Assembly: GCA_014379585.1 (NCBI GenBank)
Contig: JACMLN010000108.1
Coordinates: 1 to 64,000 of the forward strand
Length of the DNA: 64,000 bases
Direction: 5' to 3'
Origin: Gloeobacterales cyanobacterium ES-bin-313
GTDB lineage: Bacteria > Cyanobacteriota > Cyanobacteriia > Gloeobacterales > Gloeobacteraceae
A program made the translations under genes and the position numbers. Below, in pieces: positions 9,862 to 17,793 of the stretch. Within the stretch, counting starts at the first letter, position 1, and each line of letters starts with the position of its first letter. Below the pieces are notes generated by a model. That model ran no database searches. It was given only the letters and a program-made list of their open reading frames with translations, and was not told the DNA's origin.

Positions 9862-11583
9862 ATGCAAACAAAAGCGATGGCAAAACGAACCTTTTTGATC
9901 CTGGGATGGATGCTGGCAACTGGCTTGGCAAGTTCTGCGGCGATGGCACAAACCGTTCTGCCTGGGAGTCCTCAGCAACCTGATCCAAACCGCGACCGCT
10001 TTCCACAGCAAGTACCCCTTCCCCAACCCCTTCCCAAGACCGACAAGCCCGTCTTGCCAGATCAGGCACCACCATCAACCACCTCTCCAACACAAAGTAT
10101 TACGATCCGCAGTATCAGCGTCACAGGCAACACTCTTTTCTCTAAGGATCAGATCAACAAGATCACCCAGCCTTTGATCGGCCAAAGCCTGAACCGCGAT
10201 GAAATACTCAGTAAAATTGTCGCCCCAATCACCAAGCTCTACCTCGAACAGGGCTACTTGACTTCGCGGGCCGAACTGGTCTCTTCTGAAAATGGTGACC
10301 TGCGGATTGTCATCCTCGAAGGCAGTCTTTCGCGCATTGATGTTGAAGGCGCAGATCGGCTCAATCCAGACTACATTCGCGACCGGATTAAACTCGGTGT
10401 CACCACGCCACTCAATGCCGCCAAGCTGGAAGAGCAACTACGCCTACTGCGCGCAGATCCACTCTTAGACAATATTGAGGCGAGTCTGCGTCGAGGCACA
10501 GAGGCAGCGCAAAGTATCTTAATTGTGCGCATTCAAGAGGCCAAAAATTTGCAGGTTGGCCTTTCTTTTGACAACTATTCTCCTCCCTCAGTCGGCTCAG
10601 AACGTGGTAGCGCCTTTGTGCGCTATCGCAACTTGACAGGCATTGGCGATGAAATTACAGCTGCCTACAGTGTTTCAACTGGAGCCTCCAACGTCTATGA
10701 CCTGATCTATAGAGCGCCTCTCAATCCAATGAATGGGACTTTCCAGTTGCGGATTTTGCCAAATACCTTCAAAGTCACTGACTCAAACTTTTCCGCTTTT
10801 GGTATTCGTGGCAATTCAGAACTCTACGAAGTCAGTCTGCGCCAACCGCTCCTGCGAACTCTCACCGAGGAATTTGCACTTTCGATTGCTTTCGCCATTC
10901 AAAATGGTCAGACTTTTCTCTTCAATAACATCCCAACAGCCTTCGGGATTGGCCCAAGCGCCGATGGCTTGACCCGCACCAATATCTTCAAGTTTGGCCA
11001 GGACTACCTCAGTCGCGATGAAGGTGGAGCATGGTCTTTGCGTTCTCAGTTTGCTTTAGGAGTGGGAACGCTCAACTCCACGCTCAATCAAGATCCCGTA
11101 CCTGATGGACGCTTTTTCAGTTGGTTGGGGCAGATTCAGCGTCTTCAACTGCTTAGTAACGGTGCGCTATTGCTCTTCCAAGCAGATGCGCAATTCTCCT
11201 TCGATCCCCTCCTTGCCTCCCAACAATTCGTGATTGGTGGTGGGCAATCCATCCGTGGTTTCCGCCAAAATGCCCGCCAAGGAGACAACGGTTTTCGTGC
11301 AACACTAGAAGCCCGTTTCCCCCTTGCCCGCAACGAGTCCGGTGTCCCGATCCTCCAAATTGCGCCTTTTGTCGAAGGGGGCGGCATCTGGAATGTAAAT
11401 GGCAATCCGAATATTTTGCCCGATCAACGCTATTTGGTCGGTGCGGGTCTTGGCCTCTTGTGGGAGCCGATTAAGCGGTTCAATATCCGCCTTGACTACG
11501 GCGTTCCATTGATTAACCTGGCAGACCGGGGCAGCAATTTGCAGGACAATGGCTTCTACTTCAGCTTGAATTACCAGCCTTAA
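9862..11583 (+). CDS. TpsB-type outer-membrane transporter (ShlB/FhaC/HecB family)
   Basis: This 573-residue protein has an N-terminal signal peptide (hydrophobic ILGWMLATGLASSAAMAQ), a Pro-rich linker, a POTRA segment at about residues 75-150 (ITIRSISVTGNTLFS...) and a C-terminal beta-barrel. The barrel carries the family landmark GGGQSIRGFRQN near residue 455 and ends in alternating aromatic residues (FYFSLNYQP). Such Omp85-superfamily proteins translocate their TpsA partner across the outer membrane. It starts 7 bases after the CHAT exoprotein stop, so the two form a tpsA-tpsB operon and the exoprotein is the obvious substrate. An in-frame ATG five codons later is an alternative start. Confidence 0.93.
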   Translation: MQTKAMAKRTFLILGWMLATGLASSAAMAQTVLPGSPQQPDPNRDRFPQQVPLPQPLPKTDKPVLPDQAPPSTTSPTQSITIRSISVTGNTLFSKDQINKITQPLIGQSLNRDEILSKIVAPITKLYLEQGYLTSRAELVSSENGDLRIVILEGSLSRIDVEGADRLNPDYIRDRIKLGVTTPLNAAKLEEQLRLLRADPLLDNIEASLRRGTEAAQSILIVRIQEAKNLQVGLSFDNYSPPSVGSERGSAFVRYRNLTGIGDEITAAYSVSTGASNVYDLIYRAPLNPMNGTFQLRILPNTFKVTDSNFSAFGIRGNSELYEVSLRQPLLRTLTEEFALSIAFAIQNGQTFLFNNIPTAFGIGPSADGLTRTNIFKFGQDYLSRDEGGAWSLRSQFALGVGTLNSTLNQDPVPDGRFFSWLGQIQRLQLLSNGALLLFQADAQFSFDPLLASQQFVIGGGQSIRGFRQNARQGDNGFRATLEARFPLARNESGVPILQIAPFVEGGGIWNVNGNPNILPDQRYLVGAGLGLLWEPIKRFNIRLDYGVPLINLADRGSNLQDNGFYFSLNYQP

Positions 11584-11681
11584 TTCCCAGATTCCGACAG
11601 GTAGATGTCGCAGTCAGAATCGAAAGTAAGTCTCAGAAACTTCACGCTTGCACGGGTCGAGGTAGGAAGGGCGACATCCTT

Positions 11682-12107
11682 CTAATTTGGCGTAGACCCT
11701 GACTCTGCTTTGGGGAGCAAGTCTTTGAACTGGTAACTGTAATAGAAGTACCGAGATTCATCGAAGGGTTGCAACACCCAACCTTGGGCAAGCACCTTGG
11801 GAACAAAGCCCAAAAATTCTTTAAGCACTTCTTTGACCCCTGCATCCAACTCGGAGCGGCGCTTTTCGAGATCCTCCCGCTCAGCGCGTTTCGTTGGGCC
11901 AATTGCTTTTTTGGACTGCTCGACAATGCTTTCAAGTTCTTCTTGGGATTCGTCAATTTTGTCCAGCAACGCCCGTGAAGCCCGTTGCGCTTCACGCTCA
12001 GTCGGTACCAAAATCTCGCCTTGGAGAGGAGTTTTTACTCTGATGCCACCGCTACTACATCCGGCCAAGAGCAGGAGTAAAGCCAAAAAGAAAGGCTGGA
12101 GTTTCAT
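11682..12107 (-). CDS. Small lipoprotein of unknown function
   Basis: Starting at the ATG at 12107 gives 141 residues with a clear lipoprotein signal: basic MKLQ, hydrophobic FFLALLLLL, then lipobox LAGC followed by SSGG. An 18-codon upstream extension is open but would bury this signal, so I reject it. The mature part is charged and probably helical (residues about 45-90, rich in Glu, Lys, Arg and Ser), then has a short segment with FDESRYFYYSYQF. The cysteine should be lipidated, tethering the protein to a membrane. It may be a membrane-anchored assembly protein; some photosystem II assembly lipoproteins have this build, but I cannot assign it. It lies 17 bases downstream of the DUF3120 gene. 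Confidence 0.65.
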   Translation of the reverse strand: MKLQPFFLALLLLLAGCSSGGIRVKTPLQGEILVPTEREAQRASRALLDKIDESQEELESIVEQSKKAIGPTKRAEREDLEKRRSELDAGVKEVLKEFLGFVPKVLAQGWVLQPFDESRYFYYSYQFKDLLPKAESGSTPN

Positions 12108-12124
12108 TTTCGTTTCACAAACTC

Positions 12125-12817
12125 TCAGGATCCTATCAGAAAGGCGTTCGATATTGCCCAAAATAAACCATCAACGAAGAGTGTGCTAAACACTGCTCCA
12201 GCAAATGCCCACATGTGCGCTTCTCTCGTACGCGTCGCCCAGACCGTAATTCCAAGCAAGAGCAGGCAGGTTCCCATGGCCAATAGAATACCTGTCAGTG
12301 TGTGCATTTGTGCTAGCGCCCCAGGCATGACCTGCGCCATCGAAATACCGCTATCTTCAGCGTTCATCATCCGCTCCCACCAAGGCATCAAGCCAGTGCC
12401 CATGCAGTAAAAGTCGGTTAAGCAGGTGCCAAGCAAAGATCCTAAGAAAAATAGGCTTCCAATCCGGAAGTACCCAAAACACAAGGCTGCCACAGCAATG
12501 GGCAAAGGAATCGCCTCAATCGCCAAGTGCAACATCGGTTGCGTCCGCAACCAGCCCCAATACAATCCGCCAGCCCACCAACTCAGGGTGAAACCGAAAA
12601 GTAAATCTCCAGCCAACTGATACTTTGGCTTCTGCCACAGCCAGATGCTCAATAGCAACCAGCCAATGGTCATTAACAAACTGATATCCGGAGCAACCCG
12701 TACCAGTGGTGCTTGCAAAAAGACAGGAATAGAGACTAAAAAACTTGCCCCCGCAAACATTTGCCAGTGGGCTTCTTTTAAATAGGGACGTTCGGACAAA
12801 AATGCGGTCGAGATCAC
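12125..12817 (-). CDS. DUF3120 family integral membrane protein
   Basis: This is a 230-residue polytopic protein with about six to seven hydrophobic segments. It has the landmarks I associate with the cyanobacterial DUF3120 family: FLVSIPVFLQAPLVR, then WWAGGLYWGWLR.QP.LHLA.EAIPLP, then LGSLLGTCLTDFY. No function is established for the family. The start used is a GTG at 12817 without a strong ribosome site; an ATG at codon 20 (12760) is an alternative but would remove conserved N-terminal residues. It is followed 17 bases later by the lipoprotein gene, so the two are probably co-transcribed. Confidence 0.8.
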   Translation of the reverse strand: MISTAFLSERPYLKEAHWQMFAGASFLVSIPVFLQAPLVRVAPDISLLMTIGWLLLSIWLWQKPKYQLAGDLLFGFTLSWWAGGLYWGWLRTQPMLHLAIEAIPLPIAVAALCFGYFRIGSLFFLGSLLGTCLTDFYCMGTGLMPWWERMMNAEDSGISMAQVMPGALAQMHTLTGILLAMGTCLLLLGITVWATRTREAHMWAFAGAVFSTLFVDGLFWAISNAFLIGS

Positions 12818-12870
12818 GAGCTTAAAAAATGAGGTTTATTCTTTACTCAGCTTAACATTAACATGTTTTT

Positions 12871-12900
12871 CTTGATGTGTGTCGTCCGGCACACATCAAG
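12871..12900. repeat. Perfect 11-bp inverted repeat upstream of yraN
   Basis: CTTGATGTGTG at 12871-12881 is the exact reverse complement of CACACATCAAG at 12890-12900, with an 8-base loop. Neither strand has a T-run after the stem, so it does not look like an intrinsic terminator. A direct repeat GTCCGGCACA (12884-12893 and 12904-12913) overlaps it. It sits between the divergent DUF3120 and yraN genes, so it may be an operator or an RNA hairpin in the yraN leader. Confidence 0.6.
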
Positions 12901-12957
12901 AACTGTCCGGCACAGGGGTTGCAAGTCACCATTGGTTTCAGACTTTTTACACTGGTC

Positions 12958-13323
12958 ATGGGGACAAGTTACAGCTTTGGGCAAGCCGCAGAGCAGGTGG
13001 TCGCCACCTATCTTCAAAGTCGGGGAGGAAAGATTTTAACCAGGCGTTGGCTCTGCAAAGTCGGCGAAATTGATCTGATCGCCGATTTAGGTGGCGAACT
13101 GCACTTTGTCGAAGTGAAAGGACGCAGTGGCAAAAATTGGGACAGCGGCGGACTAGAGGCGGTCGGCATCACCAAGCAAAGAAAGCTCTGTCGGGCGGCT
13201 CAGGTGTTTTTGCAAGCGCATCCGGAGTACCAATCAGCAGCGTGCCACTTCGATGTCGCCCTAGTCTGCAAGAAACCACTGCAGTTACAGCTCTACCTCG
13301 AAGATGCTTTTGGTTGTCTCTAG
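12958..13323 (+). CDS. yraN: YraN/UPF0102 family endonuclease-like protein
   Basis: From the ATG at 12958 the product is 121 residues, the usual UPF0102 size. Family landmarks are G..AE..V..YL near the start, ILTRRWLCKVGEIDLIA (residues about 27-43) and LHFVEVKGRSG (about 48-58). These give the E...D...EVK arrangement of the restriction-endonuclease-like fold. The biological role of the family is poorly defined. The longer upstream reading frame (from 12877) has no family similarity and crosses the inverted repeat, so the shorter start is chosen. Its stop codon overlaps the stop of the small membrane-peptide gene on the other strand. Confidence 0.88.
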   Translation: MGTSYSFGQAAEQVVATYLQSRGGKILTRRWLCKVGEIDLIADLGGELHFVEVKGRSGKNWDSGGLEAVGITKQRKLCRAAQVFLQAHPEYQSAACHFDVALVCKKPLQLQLYLEDAFGCL

Positions 13324-13436
13324 CGGGGCTTTTGGTCTTGATCGCCCATCGCCCGCGCACCGGAGAAAACCATGACCAGCCCACCGATCACGATAATGAG
13401 AGCGAGCACCACCATGACTGCGTTCATCCAAAACAT
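13320..13436 (-). CDS. 38-residue single-span membrane peptide
   Basis: The frame encodes MFWMNAVMVVLALIIVIGG and so on, ending ARAMGDQDQKPR: one strongly hydrophobic span (about residues 5-24) and a polar, net-positive tail. A good ribosome site (GGAAGG, 7 bases before the ATG) and a TATACT -10-like hexamer at 13460-13465 precede it, which supports a real gene. Its stop overlaps the yraN stop on the opposite strand. Size and topology match the small subunits of photosynthetic or NDH-1 complexes of cyanobacteria, but the sequence does not match one that I can name. Confidence 0.55.
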   Translation of the reverse strand: MFWMNAVMVVLALIIVIGGLVMVFSGARAMGDQDQKPR

Positions 13437-13459
13437 CGATTGCCCTTCCACATGCCCTC

Positions 13460-13465
13460 AGTATA
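13460..13465 (-). promoter_or_regulatory. Candidate -10 element for the 38-residue peptide gene
   Basis: On the minus strand the hexamer reads TATACT, five of six to the sigma-70 consensus, 23 bases upstream of the start codon. This would give a leader of about 15-20 bases containing the GGAAGG ribosome site. The -35 position (TCTCAT) is weak. Confidence 0.35.
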
Positions 13466-13546
13466 GTCATTGGGAAAATGCTATGAGACATGCACCCTGC
13501 TATACATTGTGCGGCGCAGTATCGATCGCGAATGCTACGGCGATTT

Positions 13547-14320
13547 CTAGGATTTGAGCATTGGTTTTCTGCCCAGCCATTGACCGATGAGCAAGATCAA
13601 AAAGACCGTGGCAATCCAAAGGGTGGAGAGGGCATTAATTTCAGGAGTGATGCTGAAGCGCACCATTCCATAAATTTTTAGAGGTAAGGTGGTCGCGCCT
13701 GGGCCGGAGGTGAAGTAAGTGACGACGTAGTCGTCCAGGGAGAGGGTCAGGGCGAGTAGTGCACCGGAAATGACACCTGGCGCGATGGTTGGCAACGTAA
13801 CCCGCCAGAAAGTAACAAGGGGATTGGCACCGAGATCCATCGCCGCTTCTTCGAGAGATTGATTCACACCCTGCAAACGGGCGCGCACTGTCAACGCTAC
13901 GAAGGGTGTGCAGAGGACGATATGGGCGAGGATAACCGTGTTCAAACCTGTTTTCACTCCTGCCTGGGCAAACAAGATCAACAGGCCAATCCCTAAAACG
14001 ACATCGGGCACGATAATCGCCAAGTACAACAGGGCTTCGGCAACAATGCCGCCTCTCGGAGCGTAGCGTTCTAAACCAAGGGCAGCCAGTGTTCCAATGA
14101 TTGTTGAGATCGTCGTTGCCACAAGCGCGATTAGAAGCGAATTCTGAGCGGCTTGCAGCAAATTGCCATCTTGAAAAAGGACTTCGTACCAGTGCCAAGT
14201 AAAACCTTGCCAACGCAGATTCAGTTTCTGGGTATTGAACGAAAAGAACACCAGGATCAAGATGGGCAAGTAGAGATAGCCGTAGACAAAGGCTGTGTAG
14301 ATCTTGAGGGGACGATTCAT
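13547..14320 (-). CDS. potC: ABC transporter permease PotC (spermidine/putrescine type)
   Basis: This 257-residue permease has about six membrane spans. The binding-protein-dependent permease EAA loop is present (SLEEAAMDLGANPLVTFWRV, about residues 155-174), followed by LPTIAPGVISGALLALTLSLDDYVVTYFTSG, which is typical of PotC. It forms the inner-membrane channel with PotB, driven by PotA. Its ATG overlaps the potB stop as ATGA, so translation is coupled. No substrate-binding potD gene lies after it, so polyamine specificity is inferred from the permeases alone. Confidence 0.92.
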   Translation of the reverse strand: MNRPLKIYTAFVYGYLYLPILILVFFSFNTQKLNLRWQGFTWHWYEVLFQDGNLLQAAQNSLLIALVATTISTIIGTLAALGLERYAPRGGIVAEALLYLAIIVPDVVLGIGLLILFAQAGVKTGLNTVILAHIVLCTPFVALTVRARLQGVNQSLEEAAMDLGANPLVTFWRVTLPTIAPGVISGALLALTLSLDDYVVTYFTSGPGATTLPLKIYGMVRFSITPEINALSTLWIATVFLILLIGQWLGRKPMLKS

Positions 14321-15207
14321 CGCGATAGCGCTGCTCCTCTGGTCTGGCGGGTATAAACAAACACCAAGATCAGGGTCAAAGCGAGCAAGACAACCGCAGC
14401 GGCTGCGCCGAAAGGCCAGTCCCGCGCCGACAAAAATTGATTACGAATCAGATTGCCAACCAAGAGCGACTTTGCCCCCCCCATCAAATCACTGACGACG
14501 AACATGCCCATGGCTGGCACAAAAACCAAGGTCACACCCGCCGTCACTCCTGGCAAACTGAGGGGCCACACGATCCGCCAAAACACCTGGGCTGGCTTCG
14601 CCCCTAAATCGGCCGCCGCCGCCAGTTGTGCCTCTTCAATTTTTTCGAGGCTGGTGTAAAGGGGCAAGATCATGAACGGCAGATACTCGTAGACCATGCC
14701 AATCAAGACAGCTCCTGGGGTGTAGAGAATATCGAGAGGATCCCGCAGCAGCCCAAGACCACTCAGAAAGGCGTGGAGCAGGCCATCGGAGCGCAGAATC
14801 ATCATCCAGGCGTAGATCCGAATCATAAAATTCGTCCAAAACGGCAGCAAAACACCGAACAAGAGCACAGGTCGCCACTTCGGAGCAGAGCGGGCAATCA
14901 CGTAGGCAAGGGGATAACCAGCTACTAAAGTCAGAACTGTCGTTGCTCCAGCAATAGCAAGAGAAAAACCAAGAATTTGTGCGTAGAGTGGATCGAAGAG
15001 GCGCACATAGTTGAGCGGATTGAACTTAAAGAGCACATTTCCGTAAGACCCACGGCTCAAAAAGCTCATAGCGAAGACGGCCAACAGAGGCAAAGCCAAA
15101 AAGCGTATCAAGTAGGCGATCGCTGGTGCTACCAGTACATTGCCTACCACGCGCTTGCCTGTCAATAGTTTCATGGCACTTCTGCGCACAGAATCGAAGC
15201 TTTTCAT
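14317..15207 (-). CDS. potB: ABC transporter permease PotB (spermidine/putrescine type)
   Basis: The 296-residue product has six probable membrane spans and the permease EAA loop (KIEEAQLAAAADLGAKPAQV, near residues 190-210). LIRNQFLSARDWPFGAA near the end is a PotB landmark. I use the ATG at 15207 because it overlaps the potA stop as ATGA, matching the potB-potC junction. An ATG 11 codons later (15174), preceded by a copy of the same TTCATGGCACTT-type sequence on the plus strand, is an alternative. The upstream open extension to 15279 lies wholly inside potA. Confidence 0.92.
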   Translation of the reverse strand: MKSFDSVRRSAMKLLTGKRVVGNVLVAPAIAYLIRFLALPLLAVFAMSFLSRGSYGNVLFKFNPLNYVRLFDPLYAQILGFSLAIAGATTVLTLVAGYPLAYVIARSAPKWRPVLLFGVLLPFWTNFMIRIYAWMMILRSDGLLHAFLSGLGLLRDPLDILYTPGAVLIGMVYEYLPFMILPLYTSLEKIEEAQLAAAADLGAKPAQVFWRIVWPLSLPGVTAGVTLVFVPAMGMFVVSDLMGGAKSLLVGNLIRNQFLSARDWPFGAAAAVVLLALTLILVFVYTRQTRGAALSR

Positions 15208-16292
15208 GGCACTTCCTGGGGCAGAATGCGGACATCGGCAAGGCGTACGGCAAGGTTGACCGATTCGCTTCGAGACCAAGGCGTAGGCTGTGCAAAGCAG
15301 TTTTGGGCAAGCAGCTTAAAGTGAATACCGTTGCCAAGGTCGATCACTTGGCGCGTACTGGCTCCCAGATAGGTGGTGTCGATGATTTGGCCAGCAAAAT
15401 GATTCTCACCGTTTCCAAAGATCTGGAGCTTTTCAGGCCGAATACAGACAATGGCCGACTGCCCGATTTGCAAGGTATCCTCCGCCATTCCCCAGATCGT
15501 TTTGCCGAGAACAGGAATCTCAACTCCAGTACTTTGTCCCTTCACCGCAACCACAGCCCCAACCAGCGTATTGATCTCGCCCACAAATTCAGCCACAAAG
15601 CGCGATTTCGGCCTTTCATAGACTTCATTAGGGCTACCAACTTGCAGCAATCTGCCCTGGTGCATCACCCCGATTCGGTCAGACATAGTCAGAGCTTCTT
15701 CTTGGTCGTGGGTGACAAAAATAAACGTAATACCCATATGCCGTTGAATCGTTTTCAACTCCTGCTGCATCTGTTGACGCAGTTTCAGATCCAGAGCACT
15801 CAGTGGTTCATCCAACAACAGGACAGCGGGACGCTTCACAAGGGCACGGGCGAGGGCTACACGCTGTTGTTGGCCACCTGAAAGTTGGTGCGGTCTACGT
15901 TGGGCGAAGTCTGGAAGTTGCACGAGTTCGAGGGTCTCTGCAACCCGACGGTTGATTTGCGCTTTAGGCAGCTTTTCCATCTCCAGCCCAAAAGCAACAT
16001 TTTGGGCGATAGTCATATGTTCAAACAGGGCATAGCTTTGAAAAACCGTATTCACAGGCCGCTTGTAGGGCGGGGTTTCGCCCATGGATTGACCTTTAAT
16101 AAAGATCTCGCCGCTGTCTGCCCAAGTGAATCCAGCGATCATCCGCAGCACCGTCGTTTTGCCGCAGCCACTCGCACCCAGGAGCGAGAAGAATTCACCC
16201 CCCGCAATCTGGAGATTCAGTCCATCAACCGCATTCACGGAGCTTCCCTCGAAGCGTTTCACCACTTCTTTTAGGGCAACAGCATCAGCCAA
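15204..16292 (-). CDS. potA: ABC transporter ATP-binding protein PotA
   Basis: The 362-residue ATPase has Walker A GASGCGKT near residue 35, signature [15 protein letters not shown] near 135, Walker [12 protein letters not shown] near 155, and the switch histidine in FVTHDQEE. The C-terminal third is a TOBE-type regulatory domain. This size and layout fit PotA/CysA-type importers; PotB and PotC following in coupled frames point to polyamines. I choose the TTG at 16292 because GGGAGG lies 4 bases upstream; the frame also opens at a TTG at 16307. Confidence 0.92.
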   Translation of the reverse strand: MADAVALKEVVKRFEGSSVNAVDGLNLQIAGGEFFSLLGASGCGKTTVLRMIAGFTWADSGEIFIKGQSMGETPPYKRPVNTVFQSYALFEHMTIAQNVAFGLEMEKLPKAQINRRVAETLELVQLPDFAQRRPHQLSGGQQQRVALARALVKRPAVLLLDEPLSALDLKLRQQMQQELKTIQRHMGITFIFVTHDQEEALTMSDRIGVMHQGRLLQVGSPNEVYERPKSRFVAEFVGEINTLVGAVVAVKGQSTGVEIPVLGKTIWGMAEDTLQIGQSAIVCIRPEKLQIFGNGENHFAGQIIDTTYLGASTRQVIDLGNGIHFKLLAQNCFAQPTPWSRSESVNLAVRLADVRILPQEVP

Positions 16293-16389
16293 AAAACCTC
16301 CCGACAAGATGACTCTTTACAATATTGGTAGGACTCCAGAATATTCTGGCAGGTCGGCTACCATTACTTGATACCCGTCACAATCTCTT

Positions 16390-16881
16390 ATGGCTGCTCA
16401 GAATTGCTCTTTCGATGTCGTTTCGGATTTTAACCGCCAAGAATTGGTCAATGCGGTCGATCAAACCATCCGCGACGTGTCGAGTCGCTACGACCTCAAG
16501 GGCACCAAATCAGAAATCACCCTCGAAGAAGAACAGATCGTCATCAACACCGCCAGCGAGATGACCCTCGATGCCATCTTCGACATCCTGAGCACCAAAG
16601 CAGCCAAGCGCAACCTCAGTCTCAAGATCTTCGATCCGCAAAAAATGGAAACGGCTGGGGGCAACCGAGTTCGCCAAGTCATCAAGCTCCAAAAAGGGCT
16701 TACAGCAGAATTAGCTAAGAAAATCTCCAAACTGATTCGCGACAACTCGAAAGCCAATCCCCAAATCCAAGGCGATGTCGTGCGGGTGGTGAGCAAAAGC
16801 CGCGACGAGTTGCAATCGATCATTGCCTTACTCAAGCAAGAAGACCTTCCAGTCCCCCTGGAATTCACGAATTATCGTTAG
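16390..16881 (+). CDS. yajQ: YajQ family nucleotide-binding protein
   Basis: This 163-residue protein is full length for the family. It starts with [18 protein letters not shown] and continues with [14 protein letters not shown], then [20 protein letters not shown] and [15 protein letters not shown], all YajQ landmarks. The fold is two ferredoxin-like domains. Some members bind cyclic di-GMP or nucleic acid; which ligand applies here cannot be told. It is transcribed away from potA, 97 bases from the chosen potA start. Confidence 0.95.
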   Translation: MAAQNCSFDVVSDFNRQELVNAVDQTIRDVSSRYDLKGTKSEITLEEEQIVINTASEMTLDAIFDILSTKAAKRNLSLKIFDPQKMETAGGNRVRQVIKLQKGLTAELAKKISKLIRDNSKANPQIQGDVVRVVSKSRDELQSIIALLKQEDLPVPLEFTNYR

Positions 16882-17142
16882 TAATGCCAGGAATTATACC
16901 GATTCGTCATCGCAATGAGTGACTGAGGCATCAAAACCCAATGTGATTCCCATCGCTCTCCCAATGCCCCTCCCATTCCGCATCACCACGCGGTAGCGCC
17001 ATGAGTCTGGGACGCGCAGCGTCATACCTACCGTGCCACCAGTCCACAGACTGCGGTGGTTGCGCACCCGCCCGCAACGTGGGAAGAGGACTGCGCAACC
17101 CAGCAACACCAAGTATCAAGCCGTAAAAGTTGCCAAGGGGGT

Positions 17143-17168
17143 GTGGGGGACAGGCTTCTGTCCCCCAC
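17143..17168. repeat. Hairpin with perfect 10-bp stem
   Basis: GTGGGGGACA (17143-17152) pairs exactly with TGTCCCCCAC (17159-17168) around the loop GGCTTC. There is no T-run after it on either strand, so it is a stable structure rather than a classic terminator. Confidence 0.75.
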
Positions 17169-17184
17169 GGGGTGGGAGTCCAGA

Positions 17185-17205
17185 GGGAGGGGCTTGCCCC
17201 TTCCC
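17185..17205. repeat. Second GC-rich hairpin in the same gap
   Basis: GGGAGGGGC (17185-17193) pairs with GCCCCTTCCC (17196-17205) with one bulged base and a 2-base loop, and TTT follows. It lies 16 bases after the first hairpin. It could terminate yajQ transcription weakly, though it is 300 bases past that stop. Confidence 0.55.
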
Positions 17206-17433
17206 TTTGGTGCCGTTCGCCATATTTTTCGCAACTCACCAAAAGAGAAATTATGCGTGGTTTGATCGGTATCCCTATGATCTGAGGGAAGGTGCAACAT
17301 GGTTTGCCCTCTACAGATCTTATACTTAAATCGCTTAATTTGAAGTCGAAACGGTATTATCTGTGTGTTGAAAGAAGTTTCAGAAAGAAACCCATACGCA
17401 GTAAAATATTGCTATGAAGCCAACAGGAATATC

Positions 17434-17793
17434 ATGAAACGACGAGAAATTTTGGCGGCTGTGCCTTTCGTATTGACTGGGTTTCCAGTGTTAGCTGTCA
17501 CTGGGACAAAACCCCAACTTCTTGAATTTTGGGCTTCTTGGTGCCCAATTTGTAAAGGCATGGAACCAACAATTTCTGCCCTGAAAAAGCAATGGGTCAA
17601 GCAAGTCGATGTGCGCATTGTCGATGTCGATGATCCGAAAAATGCCGCATTGCTGCGTAAATACAAAGTCTTCGGCACTGCTACTTTTGTGCTTCTAGAC
17701 CGCACAGGCAAAGAAGTCTTCCGAGATAGCGGTCAGATCCCTCAAGCTATTTTGGAAGCTGAATTTAAAAAAGTGGTTCAAAAATCGGCGTAA
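17434..17793 (+). CDS. Exported thioredoxin-like protein
   Basis: From the ATG at 17434 (AGGA 6 bases before it) the product is 119 residues. The N-terminus MKRREILAAVPFVLTGFPVL is an export signal or membrane anchor with a twin-Arg pair. A thioredoxin fold follows: FWASWCPICKGM (active-site CPIC, residues about 36-39), a region matching VRIVDVDD, and FGTATFVLLDRTGKEV with a Thr where thioredoxins usually have the cis-Pro. It should act in the periplasm or a membrane-facing lumen as a thiol-disulfide exchanger. The frame opens 23 codons earlier, but that extension lacks a signal. Its 3' end overlaps cruG by 16 bases on the other strand. Confidence 0.82.
   Translation: MKRREILAAVPFVLTGFPVLAVTGTKPQLLEFWASWCPICKGMEPTISALKKQWVKQVDVRIVDVDDPKNAALLRKYKVFGTATFVLLDRTGKEVFRDSGQIPQAILEAEFKKVVQKSA

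Larger units (their letters stand above)
16882..17433. other. 552-base gene-free stretch rich in inverted repeats
   Basis: No convincing gene is present. Short overlapping frames on both strands (for example minus 16931-17242) are rich in Pro, Trp and Gly and look like translated repeats. Bases about 16970-17210 hold several short palindromes, including GACGCGCAGCGTC near 17010 and two strong hairpins listed separately. The last 150 bases are AT-richer and probably hold the promoter of the thioredoxin-like gene; I see no clear -35/-10 pair. The hairpin part may be a copy of a dispersed extragenic repeat. Confidence 0.55.

Noticed and set aside
15126-15881. 251-codon plus-strand frame opposite potA and potB
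   Set aside because: It lies fully antisense to two well-supported genes and has no recognisable domain.
16931-17242. Overlapping Pro/Trp-rich frames in the yajQ-thioredoxin gap
   Set aside because: They run through hairpin repeats in several frames at once and have no ribosome site or domain; better explained as translated extragenic repeat.
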